Shown: positions 52,128 to 60,339 of the stretch, piece by piece | How the letters are laid out: each line of letters begins with the position of its first letter | Position numbering within the stretch: position 1 is the first letter of the stretch | Source: Cytobacillus solani | GTDB lineage: Bacteria; Bacillota; Bacilli; Bacillales; Cytobacillaceae | Reading direction: 5' to 3' | Length of the DNA stretch: 64,000 nucleotides | Assembly (NCBI RefSeq): GCF_001420595.1 | Contig: NZ_LJIX01000006.1 | Span: 4,182,857 to 4,246,856, forward strand | Translations under genes and position numbers: made by a program | Notes under the pieces: model-generated | What the model was told of the DNA's origin: nothing | The model's database searches: none | The model's input: only the letters and a program-made list of their open reading frames with translations

Positions 52128-52898
52128 TTAAGTCCCTTGTTTATTCCATCTAAGTACATAATTTTTTACTGGATTAAGCACAAAATGATCAAGGATAAGT
52201 ATAATTAATATACAAATAATCGTCCAAGCAAATACTTTCGCTGTGTTAATATTTACTCTTGCCAATGCAAGGGAATAGCCTATCCCCGAATTAGAACCTA
52301 ATAATTCTGCCATAATTGTAATTCGTACAGCTGAACCAGCCGCTAATGAAAGCGCTGAGATAATCGGGACAGCCAGTCCTGGCAGAATAATGTGCTTTAA
52401 ATTTTGAAGGGGCGAGGTTTTGTAAATGGCCCCCATCTCAAGTAATTGCTTATCAATATTTCGCCAGCCATCTGCCGTATTTAAATAAATGACAGGAAAA
52501 ACGAGCACGCTCACAACAAAAATGGGGACAGCCGAGCTTGTTCCAAACCAAACCATTGCTAATACAACGACAATAATCGGCGGCAAGCCCATAATCATAG
52601 AATAAATTGGGCGAAAGATTTCATAGACAACTTCAAACTTTCCTGCAATTAATCCACTAGAAATGGCAATGATGATGCCAATCGCTAGCCCTATAAGCAT
52701 TCTGAAGCCAGACTGAGCTAGCTGGCTAATTAATTCCCCATTAATGATTAATTTTACAAATTCATCATACGTTTCGATAGGTGAAGGCAATAATATACTA
52801 GGCAAAAAATAAGAGCATACCTGCCAAATACAAAGTAATAGTAAGATAACTAAGGTTCGAATGAATCGTTTTTTACTTTTCGTAATAGAAGCCTGCAT
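52128..52898 (-). CDS. ABC permease, SsuC/TauC/ThiX type
   Basis: A 256-residue permease with six helices and a coupling loop reading LLEMGAIYKTSPLQNLKHIILPGLAVPIISALSLAAGSAVRITIMAELLGS, the nitrate/sulfonate/pyrimidine family pattern. ATG 52898 lies inside the end of the binding-protein gene (26-nt overlap); the frame is open further up but without a site. It is the last gene of an ATPase-lipoprotein-permease operon with two Fur-like boxes upstream. Confidence 0.85.
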   Translation of the reverse strand: MQASITKSKKRFIRTLVILLLLCIWQVCSYFLPSILLPSPIETYDEFVKLIINGELISQLAQSGFRMLIGLAIGIIIAISSGLIAGKFEVVYEIFRPIYSMIMGLPPIIVVVLAMVWFGTSSAVPIFVVSVLVFPVIYLNTADGWRNIDKQLLEMGAIYKTSPLQNLKHIILPGLAVPIISALSLAAGSAVRITIMAELLGSNSGIGYSLALARVNINTAKVFAWTIICILIILILDHFVLNPVKNYVLRWNKQGT

Positions 52899-53934
52899 CC
52901 GGCAGTTTCCCCCCAATAATTTCAGGAGAAAGCGTTGAAAGCTCATTAAAGAAAAACTCTAAATCGTCTTTTGCATCTTTTGCTGAAACAAATTGTAAAT
53001 TTAACGAAGGAATGACCTGCTCAATAATCGGCTTTGGTACATCCTCATTCATTTTATTAATAATCGCTGCAGCTTCTGACGGATTTTCATTAATAAATTG
53101 AACACTTTGTTCAAATTGATTTTGTATTTCCTCTACCAATTCAGGCTGTTCCTCAATTAATGAATTGGAGACGAGGATACCAGCTTGTGGGATAAAAGAA
53201 TCCCTTCCCGTTGCTTTTTTCCATTCCTCCTGCAAATTCATAATCTTTGCAAGGTTCTTTCCTTCCTGTTTCCCCTTTACAACAGATAATGTGGCTACAT
53301 GTTCTGGAACAACTGCATATTTTGCTTTATCTGCAATCATAAGCTGAACAATTTCTTGCGGGGACGAAACATACTCTATCTTTATGTCCTTTGTTGGATC
53401 AATGCCATTTTTATTTAATAAATATTGAAAAACTAAATCTGGCATATCGCCTTTGAAAGGAACATGAATGGTTTGCCCTTCTAATTGCTCCCAGCTCACT
53501 TGTTCACCATTTGGACCTACTACATACAAAATACCCCAAATTAACACATTCATCAGCTTTAGGTCCATCCCACGATTATATAAATTGGCTCCAACATATG
53601 TTGGGACAGCTGATATATCTGCTTGATTGGCACTAATTCGCGCACGAAGCTCATCTGGATTCTTCCAAGGCATATAATTTAATTGATTCGTATATTCCTG
53701 CAAATGATTATCATCCACCACTTTGTAAATAGGTGCAGCAATTGAGATTCCTAATGGTGCTTGTATGGTTAGTTCACTTAACTTCTCTGCTGCATCTTCT
53801 TGCTTACCTGGCTCCTCATTTGCTGGAGCAGCTGACTCTTTTTCAGTTGATTGTGAACATCCTGTTAAAAATACTGTGATTATTAAGAAGAATACGAGTA
53901 GATAATGAATGTTGTTCTTATATAGTTTTTCCAC
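52873..53934 (-). CDS. ABC transporter binding lipoprotein, NMT1/SsuA-like
   Basis: A 353-residue lipoprotein with lipobox FLTGC (Cys26). The binding domain follows the NMT1/SsuA/ThiY layout: LTIQAPLGISIAAPIYKVVDDN, ISAVPTYVGANLYNRGMDLKLMNV, PFKGDMPDLVFQYLLNKNGIDPTKDIKIEYVSSP. This class binds sulfonates, nitrate, thiamine precursors or related small molecules. GTG 53934 overlaps the ATPase stop, behind GGGGGGAT. The upstream Fur-like boxes suggest an iron-linked ligand, which would be unusual. Ligand unknown. Confidence 0.82.
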   Translation of the reverse strand: MEKLYKNNIHYLLVFFLIITVFLTGCSQSTEKESAAPANEEPGKQEDAAEKLSELTIQAPLGISIAAPIYKVVDDNHLQEYTNQLNYMPWKNPDELRARISANQADISAVPTYVGANLYNRGMDLKLMNVLIWGILYVVGPNGEQVSWEQLEGQTIHVPFKGDMPDLVFQYLLNKNGIDPTKDIKIEYVSSPQEIVQLMIADKAKYAVVPEHVATLSVVKGKQEGKNLAKIMNLQEEWKKATGRDSFIPQAGILVSNSLIEEQPELVEEIQNQFEQSVQFINENPSEAAAIINKMNEDVPKPIIEQVIPSLNLQFVSAKDAKDDLEFFFNELSTLSPEIIGGKLPDAGFYYEK

Positions 53935-53935
53935 G

Positions 53936-54643
53936 TTAAATCCCCCCAACCCATTTCCTGAGTTCTAGTTCAACTTGTGATAAAAATTCGTAGTCTCTTT
54001 CATTTCTTTTTTTCGCCACTTTCATTTCATGTATGATTGAGCAGCCTTGACTTGACAGTACTAAAATTCGGTCAGCCAGTCTCAGTGCCTCCAACGGATC
54101 ATGTGTGACATAGATGATTCCGATATGATTTTCATCAATTAATTGAATGACATCTTGCTGAAGTTCATTTTTTAATTTTGGATCAAGTGCGGAGAACGGT
54201 TCATCCATTAATATAAGTTCAGGATGGGTTGCTAGTGCACGAGCGATTGAGACACGCTGTTTCATGCCTCCCGATAATTTAGAAGGATAATAGTCAGCAA
54301 CATGATCCAATCTAACCATTCTTAATATTTCAATTGCCTTCAGCTTTTTGACTGTTTTATTTTTTTCCTTCATAACAAATAAAATATTATCTATAACTGT
54401 TCGCCATGGCAGTAATCTTGGCTCTTGAAATACATAACCAAACTTTTTAGCATGAACGCTAACCTTCCCTCCAGTTTCGTTTATCAAGCCTGAAGTAATA
54501 TTTAATATCGTTGTTTTCCCACAGCCAGAAGGGCCTAATAATGCAATCAATTCCCCTTGTCTCAAAGAAAAAGATAGATTTTCAATTACCTCCTCCTCGC
54601 AAAACCTAACCGACACAGAATCAAACTCTAGTAGTACGTTCAT
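53936..54643 (-). CDS. ABC transporter ATP-binding protein, SsuB/TauB type
   Basis: A 235-residue ATPase: Walker A GPSGCGKTT (about residues 36-44), Q-loop YVFQEPRLLPWRTV (typical of the SsuB/TauB/NrtD class), signature LSGGMKQR, Walker B LILMDEPFSALD and YVTHDPLEALRLADR. First gene of the operon. Two Fur-like palindromes lie 47-90 nt upstream of its ATG, one overlapping a TATTAT -10-like box. Confidence 0.88.
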   Translation of the reverse strand: MNVLLEFDSVSVRFCEEEVIENLSFSLRQGELIALLGPSGCGKTTILNITSGLINETGGKVSVHAKKFGYVFQEPRLLPWRTVIDNILFVMKEKNKTVKKLKAIEILRMVRLDHVADYYPSKLSGGMKQRVSIARALATHPELILMDEPFSALDPKLKNELQQDVIQLIDENHIGIIYVTHDPLEALRLADRILVLSSQGCSIIHEMKVAKKRNERDYEFLSQVELELRKWVGGI

Positions 54644-54689
54644 AGCATTCCCCTAGTATTTTTTTGTCGAGTATGATCAATCCCCTAAA

Positions 54690-54704
54690 TGATAATAGTT
54701 TTCA
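54690..54704. promoter_or_regulatory. Fur-like box 1, NMT1-type ABC operon
   Basis: TGATAAT-A-GTTTTCA, two changes from TGATAAT-N-ATTATCA. It overlaps a possible minus-strand -10 box (TATTAT). Confidence 0.6.
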
Positions 54705-54718
54705 TTTAGAATTGTAAT

Positions 54719-54733
54719 TGATAATGCTTCTCA
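54719..54733. promoter_or_regulatory. Fur-like box 2, NMT1-type ABC operon
   Basis: TGATAAT-G-CTTCTCA, perfect left half and two changes in the right half, 14 bases upstream of box 1 on the promoter side. Confidence 0.5.
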
Positions 54734-54874
54734 TTACTTATGATGACAATCACACCTTGCTTATAAAATTATGGCGAAAATGTGACAAAAAATATGAATA
54801 CTTCCTTGTAGGGTTTCACCTATTTCCACTCGTCTATTAAGTTAAAGGGTAAAGATTCTAGAAGGAGTTTAACT

Positions 54875-55381
54875 ATGAAAAAAGGAATATATCCATTTTT
54901 ATTTTGGACAATGCTCATTTTTTATCTATTTTTATTAATAGATTTGCTATTTTTATCAAGGGGCAGCTATAGAAGCGTAAATCTTATCCCTTTTGAAACC
55001 ATCCGCAGTTATATACATGTTGATGATGGAATCCGCACCAAATGGGTAGATGTTAACGTGTGGGGAAATATACTTATGTTTGTTCCTGCAGGGATTTATC
55101 TGATGATTTTTAAAAGGAAAGTGATTAAAACATTTTTAATCATTTGTGGTTTGTCCTTAGGGGCAGAAATCATTCAATATTTATTCGCTATTGGTGCAAG
55201 TGATATTGATGACCTTATTTTAAATTCTCTAGGGGGGTTCATCGGGATACTGATTTACTTAGTATTGGAGAAAATTTTTAAAAATGGGCATCGAGTAAGA
55301 AAGCTAATAACCGTTGCTTCCGCTTTAGTTGGGATACCGGTTTTATGTATTTCAATTTTAGTAACAATCGCTAATTGGTAA
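54875..55381 (+). CDS. VanZ-family membrane protein
   Basis: A 168-residue protein with four to five helices and the VanZ pattern: SRGSYRSVNLIPFETI, then WGNILMFVPAGIYLMI and LSLGAEIIQYLFAIGASDIDDLILNSLGGFIGI (the acidic DIDDLILN motif). VanZ relates to low-level teicoplanin resistance in enterococci; most Bacillus homologues have no known role. ATG 54875 follows AGAAGGAG. Monocistronic. Confidence 0.85.
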   Translation: MKKGIYPFLFWTMLIFYLFLLIDLLFLSRGSYRSVNLIPFETIRSYIHVDDGIRTKWVDVNVWGNILMFVPAGIYLMIFKRKVIKTFLIICGLSLGAEIIQYLFAIGASDIDDLILNSLGGFIGILIYLVLEKIFKNGHRVRKLITVASALVGIPVLCISILVTIANW

Positions 55382-55403
55382 TTTTCATTACAATTAGCGA
55401 TTG
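55365..55403. repeat. Inverted repeat spanning the vanZ stop codon
   Basis: Perfect 12-bp arms CAATCGCTAATT / AATTAGCGATTG with a 15-nt loop containing the stop codon; no T-run follows. Confidence 0.6.
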
Positions 55404-55407
55404 TGGT

Positions 55408-55432
55408 AGGGAAGCCAAAGCTTCCCTTTTTA
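55408..55432. terminator. Terminator between vanZ and flavoprotein gene
   Basis: AGGGAAGC-CAAA-GCTTCCCT followed by TTTT; it also abuts the end of the convergent flavoprotein gene. Confidence 0.85.
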
Positions 55433-56797
55433 TTAATTACATGAACATGAATCATCACAACAAACTGTTTTCTTATTAAAGCTTACACTACACACACCCG
55501 TTTCAGGCAAATCAAGTTCTACTTTTTCTGCAGACTCCAGATCCCCGCAAAGATAGGCTACAACTGATCTTACCTGTTCATATCCTGTCGCCATTAGGAA
55601 TGTTGGAGCACGTCCATAGCTTTTCGCACCAACGATATAGAAATCCTTGTCGGGCTGGCGGAGCTCTTTTTCTCTATGTGGGCGAACAGTGCCACAGCTA
55701 TGAATATTCGGATCAATAAGTGGTGCTAAAGCTTCCACACTTTCTACAGCTGGATCCATTGAAACTCTTACTTCACTTAAGATTGATAAATTTGGTCTGC
55801 TGCCTGTATTTACGATGACTTCTTCTATTCCTTTCAGAATACTATCCTCGCCATTCTTAATACCTGTAATCTCCATTCCTTTTTGGGATTTTCTAACCTC
55901 CTGAATTCGGAAAGAAGTAATCACTTTTACTTTCTGCCTATCAACTAAACGATGGATACGACTACCTAATTCACCGCGTGCAGCTAGTGCATCCTTTTCT
56001 TCCCCGCCATAGGCATCTTCAACAAGTTGTTTTCTCATGATCCAATAAATTTCAGTCTCAGGGTACCTCTTTGTAAGCTCTGCTAAATCCAGTAATGTAT
56101 TAATCGCTGAATGTCCACCGCCTACAACTGCTACCCGTTTATTTCCATACCGTTTCTCTTCATTCCCTAATACATCTGGGATTCCATAAAATATTTGTTC
56201 ATGGAGTGATTTCTCCTCCTTAAGCCATACACCACTTGAGTTCGCAGGGTTCGGATTCCCCCATGTTCCCGTTGCATCAATAACAGCTCTAGCTTCAAAA
56301 ATTTTATATGTTCCATTTGACTCTGTATAGATGACAAAGGGCACATTTTCCCGATTCAGCGTTTTAATTTTGTCGATATCTTTTTTTCCAACCGATAATA
56401 CCTTTGTCTGCAGCTGAATATATGGCTGGATTTCAGGAAGATTGGCAAGTGGCTTTAAGTATTGTTCAACAAGTTCTTTTCCTGTTGGCAATTTTTCTGA
56501 ATCAGGATATGTCCAATTATTCTGTTCCAGCAAGCTCTTTGCAGCTTTATCAACGTTATAACGCCATGGAGAGAATAATCGAATATGTCCCCAAGTTAAA
56601 ATATTTGCTCCAACCTGACTCCCCGCCTCTAGCAAAATAAAAGACTCTCCGCGACTGGCTAAATGAGCTGCAGCCGCTAAGCCTACAGGGCCTGCACCTA
56701 TTATGGCGACTGGTAATTTATCATTTTTTACAGTTTTAGTGATAAAAGGTGATGTTTGTGTGGAACAGCATCCTTGTGTATGAATGACATTTGACAT
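55433..56797 (-). CDS. Cysteine-rich flavin-dependent oxidoreductase/monooxygenase-like protein
   Basis: A 454-residue protein with two dinucleotide sites: FAD site VAIIGAGPVGLAAAAHLASRG (about residues 30-50) and NAD(P) site VAVVGGGHSAINTLLDLAE (about 218-236), the layout of flavin monooxygenases and ArsO-like proteins. Unusual cysteines sit at both ends: C10-C11 and a tail with C436, C446, C447, C451 and C453. They suggest binding of a thiophilic metal or metalloid. ATG 56797 follows AGGAG. The gene is preceded by TTGCA-AAA-TGCAA, the same palindrome found before the acetyltransferase-marR pair, so the three genes form one regulon. Arsenic-related chemistry is inference. Confidence 0.75.
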   Translation of the reverse strand: MSNVIHTQGCCSTQTSPFITKTVKNDKLPVAIIGAGPVGLAAAAHLASRGESFILLEAGSQVGANILTWGHIRLFSPWRYNVDKAAKSLLEQNNWTYPDSEKLPTGKELVEQYLKPLANLPEIQPYIQLQTKVLSVGKKDIDKIKTLNRENVPFVIYTESNGTYKIFEARAVIDATGTWGNPNPANSSGVWLKEEKSLHEQIFYGIPDVLGNEEKRYGNKRVAVVGGGHSAINTLLDLAELTKRYPETEIYWIMRKQLVEDAYGGEEKDALAARGELGSRIHRLVDRQKVKVITSFRIQEVRKSQKGMEITGIKNGEDSILKGIEEVIVNTGSRPNLSILSEVRVSMDPAVESVEALAPLIDPNIHSCGTVRPHREKELRQPDKDFYIVGAKSYGRAPTFLMATGYEQVRSVVAYLCGDLESAEKVELDLPETGVCSVSFNKKTVCCDDSCSCN

Positions 56798-56916
56798 CGT
56801 AATTCTCCTCATTTCGCTTGATTTATTTTTAAGCCTTATGATTCCAAGTTAAAAAATGCTCATTTCTTTTTCTGCTAAAAATAACCTCTGGCAAGTGCAA
56901 TCCTATTATTTATTAT

Positions 56917-56929
56917 TTGCAAAATGCAA
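56917..56929. promoter_or_regulatory. Shared operator TTGCA-N3-TGCAA, flavoprotein copy
   Basis: TTGCA-AAA-TGCAA in the region between marR and the flavoprotein gene; a degenerate half (GGCAAGTGCAA) lies 20 bases to the left. Confidence 0.55.
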
Positions 56930-56947
56930 GTATTAAATCATGAGGGT

Positions 56948-57397
56948 TTACCTCATTGGGGTCGTACAGCAATTACTTGTTTTCGCCATCGCCTCATTTA
57001 ATAGTTTAATGGAACGAATGACTGTTTCTTTTTCAAATTCATTCATATGTGAGAATACATCATTCAAATATGTTTTCATCTGCTGATCAATTGTAGTTGC
57101 AACATATTTTCCTTCAACAGTTAAGGAAAGAATATAAACTCTTTTATCATCTGGATGTGGTGTCTTTTTTACTAAATTCATTTTAACTAAAGCTTGGATT
57201 TGCCGGCTAAACGTCGTAATATCTGTCCCTAATGTTTCTGCCACTTGCTGAATAGAGGGATGATGCTGTTTATCGATCTCGTATAAAATATGGCTATGAA
57301 TAATTGAAACATTTACTCCGCCAACACTGCAGCAGTTTTTATCTAAAAATCCAAAACGTCTCGTCATAATCTGAAATAATTCACGAAGATTTTCCAC
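56948..57397 (-). CDS. MarR-like regulator with terminal cysteine pairs
   Basis: A 149-residue winged-helix regulator: HPSIQQVAETLGTDITTFSRQIQALVKMNLVKKTPHPDDKRVYILSLTVEGKY is the MarR core. Vicinal cysteines occur near both ends, C22-C23 (DKNCCSVGG) and C143-C144 (SNCCTTPM), which is atypical and suggests direct sensing of a metalloid or a thiol-reactive compound. GTG 57397 follows AGGTGATAGGAA. It is 23 nt downstream of the acetyltransferase gene. Probably it binds TTGCA-N3-TGCAA at both promoters. Confidence 0.82.
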   Translation of the reverse strand: MENLRELFQIMTRRFGFLDKNCCSVGGVNVSIIHSHILYEIDKQHHPSIQQVAETLGTDITTFSRQIQALVKMNLVKKTPHPDDKRVYILSLTVEGKYVATTIDQQMKTYLNDVFSHMNEFEKETVIRSIKLLNEAMAKTSNCCTTPMR

Positions 57398-57420
57398 TTC
57401 CTATCACCTCTAATCAATTT

Positions 57421-57915
57421 TTACTTTAATAATTTTTCCATAGCCATTACATCAACGTATTTTCCATCAAGTATACCTTGGTTTTTGAACACACCAACTT
57501 CAAGATAGCCTTTTTTCTGATATAAACTTTGCCCCAGCTGATTGAAAGGGAAAGTAAAGAGGACGATCTTATGAAAATGATTTTCTTTTGCGCACTTTTC
57601 GATGGCTGTTAACAGCATATTCCCAATCCCTTTCCCCCTGAAGGTACGGGCAACATAAACAGACAAATCTGCCACGCCCGCATAGGCACATCTGTTATTA
57701 TATTGGTTTAACGAGGACCAGCCGATAATATTGCCTTCATATTCAGCTACAAGTACTTTATAGCGATTTTTATGCTTATCAAACCACTCTTGCATGTAAG
57801 GTAAGTCCTTTGTCTCTGTTTCTAATGTTGCTATTCTGTCTTCGATCCCTTCATTGTAAATAGATACGATCGATAATAAATCCGTTGAAGTGGCCTCTCT
57901 TACAATTGTCATCAT
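57421..57915 (-). CDS. GNAT acetyltransferase, phosphinothricin/arsinothricin (ArsN1) type
   Basis: A 164-residue GNAT enzyme. The acetyl-CoA motif is VARTFRGKGIGNMLLTAIEKC (R/Q-x-x-G-x-G/A) near residue 92, with STDLLSIVSIYNEGIE at the N-terminus and the C-terminal YQKKGYLEVGVFKNQGILDGKYVDVMAM. This overall pattern is that of phosphinothricin and arsinothricin N-acetyltransferases (Pat/ArsN1). It would acetylate the amino group of a toxic amino-acid analogue, or an unknown amine. ATG 57915 or 57912 behind GGGGGG. First gene of the acetyltransferase-marR transcript; a TTGCA-TAT-TGCAA palindrome lies upstream. Confidence 0.8.
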   Translation of the reverse strand: MMTIVREATSTDLLSIVSIYNEGIEDRIATLETETKDLPYMQEWFDKHKNRYKVLVAEYEGNIIGWSSLNQYNNRCAYAGVADLSVYVARTFRGKGIGNMLLTAIEKCAKENHFHKIVLFTFPFNQLGQSLYQKKGYLEVGVFKNQGILDGKYVDVMAMEKLLK

Positions 57916-57967
57916 ATCCCCCCAATAAATACCAACATTCTAATAATTATAAATATATATTAATAAT

Positions 57968-57980
57968 TTGCATATTGCAA
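57968..57980. promoter_or_regulatory. Shared operator TTGCA-N3-TGCAA, acetyltransferase copy
   Basis: TTGCA-TAT-TGCAA, 53-65 bases upstream of the acetyltransferase start; identical half-sites to the copy at 56917-56929. Confidence 0.6.
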
Positions 57981-58122
57981 TTATTTTTTACCATATAGAT
58001 TTTTCCCAAACGCAACTTACTTGCCTCTCACTTACTTATATAAAATAGTACAAAAAGGTTGCTCTAGACCCACCCCTATTTTAAGTTGTATCATGGTCAA
58101 GGGTTAATGGGGGGCAAAGAAA

Positions 58123-58992
58123 ATGGAAGAGCAAAAATATAAAGATCTAAAATTAGGAGAACGCGGGGCAATCATTAGTATTCTCGCTTATATCTGCCTT
58201 TCTATCATAAAATTAGTCATTGCCTATATGAGTGGCTCTGCTGCTCTAAAAGCAGATGGGCTTAACAATACAACCGATATCATTGCATCGATTGCCGTAC
58301 TCATCGGACTGAAGTTATCACAAAGACCGCCTGATAAAGATCATCGGTATGGACATTGGAAAAGTGAAACGATTGCCTCAATGGTTGCCTCATTTATTAT
58401 GGCTGCAGTAGGTCTGGAAGTGTTGATCGATGCGATCACCTCTATGTTTCAAGGAGAAAAAGAAACACCCGATATTATGGCGGCTTATGTAGGTATTTTT
58501 TCTGCACTAGCTATGTATGTTGTGTACCTTTACAACAAAAGGTTAGCTAATCAAATTAATAGCAAAGCCGTTATGGCAGCGGCAAAAGATAACCTTTCAG
58601 ATGCGTGGGTGAGTATAGGAACAGCCGTAGGCATACTCGGGTCTCAATTAAAGATGCCCTTGCTGGATACAATAACTGCTATTATTGTCGGACTATTAAT
58701 TTGCAAAACAGCCTGGGACATCTTTAAACAAGCTTCTCATGAGCTTTCAGATGGATTTGATGAAAAGAAAATTCAACTCTATCAGGAAGTAATCACAAAA
58801 GTAGATGGCGTGAAAGGAATAAAAGAAATTAAAGGAAGATATTACGGGAATAATGAGGTCATAGATGTTGTCATTCTTGTAAATTCCACATTGGATATTA
58901 AAGAAGCGCATGATATCACTACCCATGTTGAAAAAGTCATGATGAAGGATTACGGGGTTTATGATGTACATGTTCATGTGGAGCCGAATTAA
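58123..58992 (+). CDS. mneS: Cation diffusion facilitator, manganese exporter MneS-like
   Basis: A 289-residue CDF protein with six helices and a C-terminal cytoplasmic domain. The metal-site motif in helix 2 is ADGLNNTTDIIAS (N-x-x-x-D type, seen in manganese-transporting CDFs), followed by KDHRYGHWKSETIAS; helix 5 carries KDNLSDAWVS. This matches B. subtilis MneS (YeaB), which exports Mn(II). ATG 58123 follows ATGGGGGGCAAAG. Monocistronic with a terminator. Mn specificity is by likeness only. Confidence 0.85.
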   Translation: MEEQKYKDLKLGERGAIISILAYICLSIIKLVIAYMSGSAALKADGLNNTTDIIASIAVLIGLKLSQRPPDKDHRYGHWKSETIASMVASFIMAAVGLEVLIDAITSMFQGEKETPDIMAAYVGIFSALAMYVVYLYNKRLANQINSKAVMAAAKDNLSDAWVSIGTAVGILGSQLKMPLLDTITAIIVGLLICKTAWDIFKQASHELSDGFDEKKIQLYQEVITKVDGVKGIKEIKGRYYGNNEVIDVVILVNSTLDIKEAHDITTHVEKVMMKDYGVYDVHVHVEPN

Positions 58993-59047
58993 CTGATTGA
59001 TTGACTTTTTTTTCCTCACACATCAAGTGACATAATAAGACAGACAA

Positions 59048-59086
59048 AAGCTATGTGAATAGTAGTTTTCACATAGCTTCTATTTT
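59048..59086 (+). terminator. Terminator after mneS
   Basis: AAGCTATGTGAA / TTCACATAGCTT followed by CTATTTTT. Confidence 0.9.
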
Positions 59087-59150
59087 TATAAAGATAATTA
59101 TTAGATACGCACTTCGGCTCATTTCACTACATTCAGTTGTACGATCGCCA

Positions 59151-59687
59151 TTATATTTCCCCTTGTTTAATGTGAATAATTAATCTTTCAAGCCATTCTA
59201 TTGTGTGCTCTGTTTTAGTTGAAAGATAGCCGCTCAAAAACTCTCTTATTGTCTCGGACTCCTTGCCTGTCTTCACCTGCTCAAAATGACTAATTCTCTC
59301 CCAGCCATCCTTGATAGTTTTTAATTTTTTTTCCAGTATTTCTACTACTTGATCACGATCCACATATTTCATGTTTGCTAAGCCAACGACCATATCCTTA
59401 ATGCCTTCTGCCTGTTCAAACATTTTGTAGATTAATTTCGGAAGTGCTTCACGACCTTTATCCGTAATCGCAAATACTTGCTTATCTGGCCGGTGCTCTT
59501 CTTTTATAATTTCAACCGGCTCAATTAAACCTTTTTTAGCTAATGAATCAAAATGATAGTACAGTTTACTTTCTGTCAGCCCGCCTAATTCATCCAAGGG
59601 AATAGGCTCTGAAAGCTGTTTTTTTAATTTATATGGATAATTATTATCCTCCATCAGTTTGCTCAATATAAAAATTTGAATGGACAT
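59151..59687 (-). CDS. PadR-family transcriptional regulator
   Basis: A 178-residue regulator. The winged helix contains FILSKLMEDNNYPYKLKKQL and LTESKLYYHFDSLAKKGLIEPVEI then DKQVFAITDKGREALPKLI, the PadR arrangement; a C-terminal helical dimer domain follows. ATG 59687 follows TTGAAGGAGC. It lies 44 nt downstream of a permease remnant on the same strand, so it may have regulated that lost transporter. Confidence 0.85.
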   Translation of the reverse strand: MSIQIFILSKLMEDNNYPYKLKKQLSEPIPLDELGGLTESKLYYHFDSLAKKGLIEPVEIIKEEHRPDKQVFAITDKGREALPKLIYKMFEQAEGIKDMVVGLANMKYVDRDQVVEILEKKLKTIKDGWERISHFEQVKTGKESETIREFLSGYLSTKTEHTIEWLERLIIHIKQGEI

Positions 59688-59731
59688 ACTCTATGCTCCT
59701 TCAAGAAGAGTTTCCTCTTATTTTAGCAAAA

Positions 59732-60040
59732 CTAAGCTGTGACTTCAGCTGTATTCTTTACATCTTCTGTTTCGGTCTTTACCTCTACTTCCTCAACTGG
59801 CATTGGTTTATGCAAAAAGGTGACGATAGCAATATTAATGAACATCGCAACTGCACCAACAGCAGCCATTAACCAAATATATGGACTTGGACTAACACTG
59901 CCGTATAGATTTGCGAAGTATGCCTGTACTGAGTAATACATTGGTGAAATGTAGCTCATCCATTCATATGGCATGTACATCATTTCACGTGTAATCGTGG
60001 CACCATTTGCTATTGTTTGCATTAATAATACTTTAATCAA
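59732..60040 (-). pseudogene. C-terminal remnant of an ABC-2/YhgE-type permease
   Basis: About 100 residues corresponding to the end of a larger membrane protein: TIANGATITREMMYMPYEWMSYISPMYYSVQAYFANLYG, then a last helix and an acidic tail (VEEVEVKTETEDVKN). The ATITREMM and ISPMYYSVQAYF features mark the C-terminal part of ABC-2-type or DUF3533-like exporters. No ribosome site or preceding helices are found, and the region upstream is AT-rich non-coding sequence. Truncated gene; the neighbouring padR is intact. Confidence 0.65.
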
Positions 60041-60339
60041 TGTACTGTAATTAGAGTACTTTTATTAAATTATTTTCCTGTTTTATTCTATATTTTTATA
60101 TAAAGTCAATTAATAAATCTTCTAACTAACATTTCTATAGGTGAAAACTAGTTTCATACTTTAAGGGCAATTAATATTTTTTTCTCAGTGGATGGAATGG
60201 CAAAGCACTAATTGTGATTAAAAGTGCTTGCTTCGGCTAAGTGAAACATTAAATTGATTCTTGTTTCACTTTCCCACTTGAACCTACAGCCACGTCAGGT
60301 TTTATAATGAACCTATACTTTTTTATGGGAGGAATTTAG
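60041..60339. other. Intergenic region without recognised gene
   Basis: About 300 bases, AT-rich, between the permease remnant and the merR gene. No ORF with ribosome site, RNA gene or clear hairpin was found. Confidence 0.5.
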
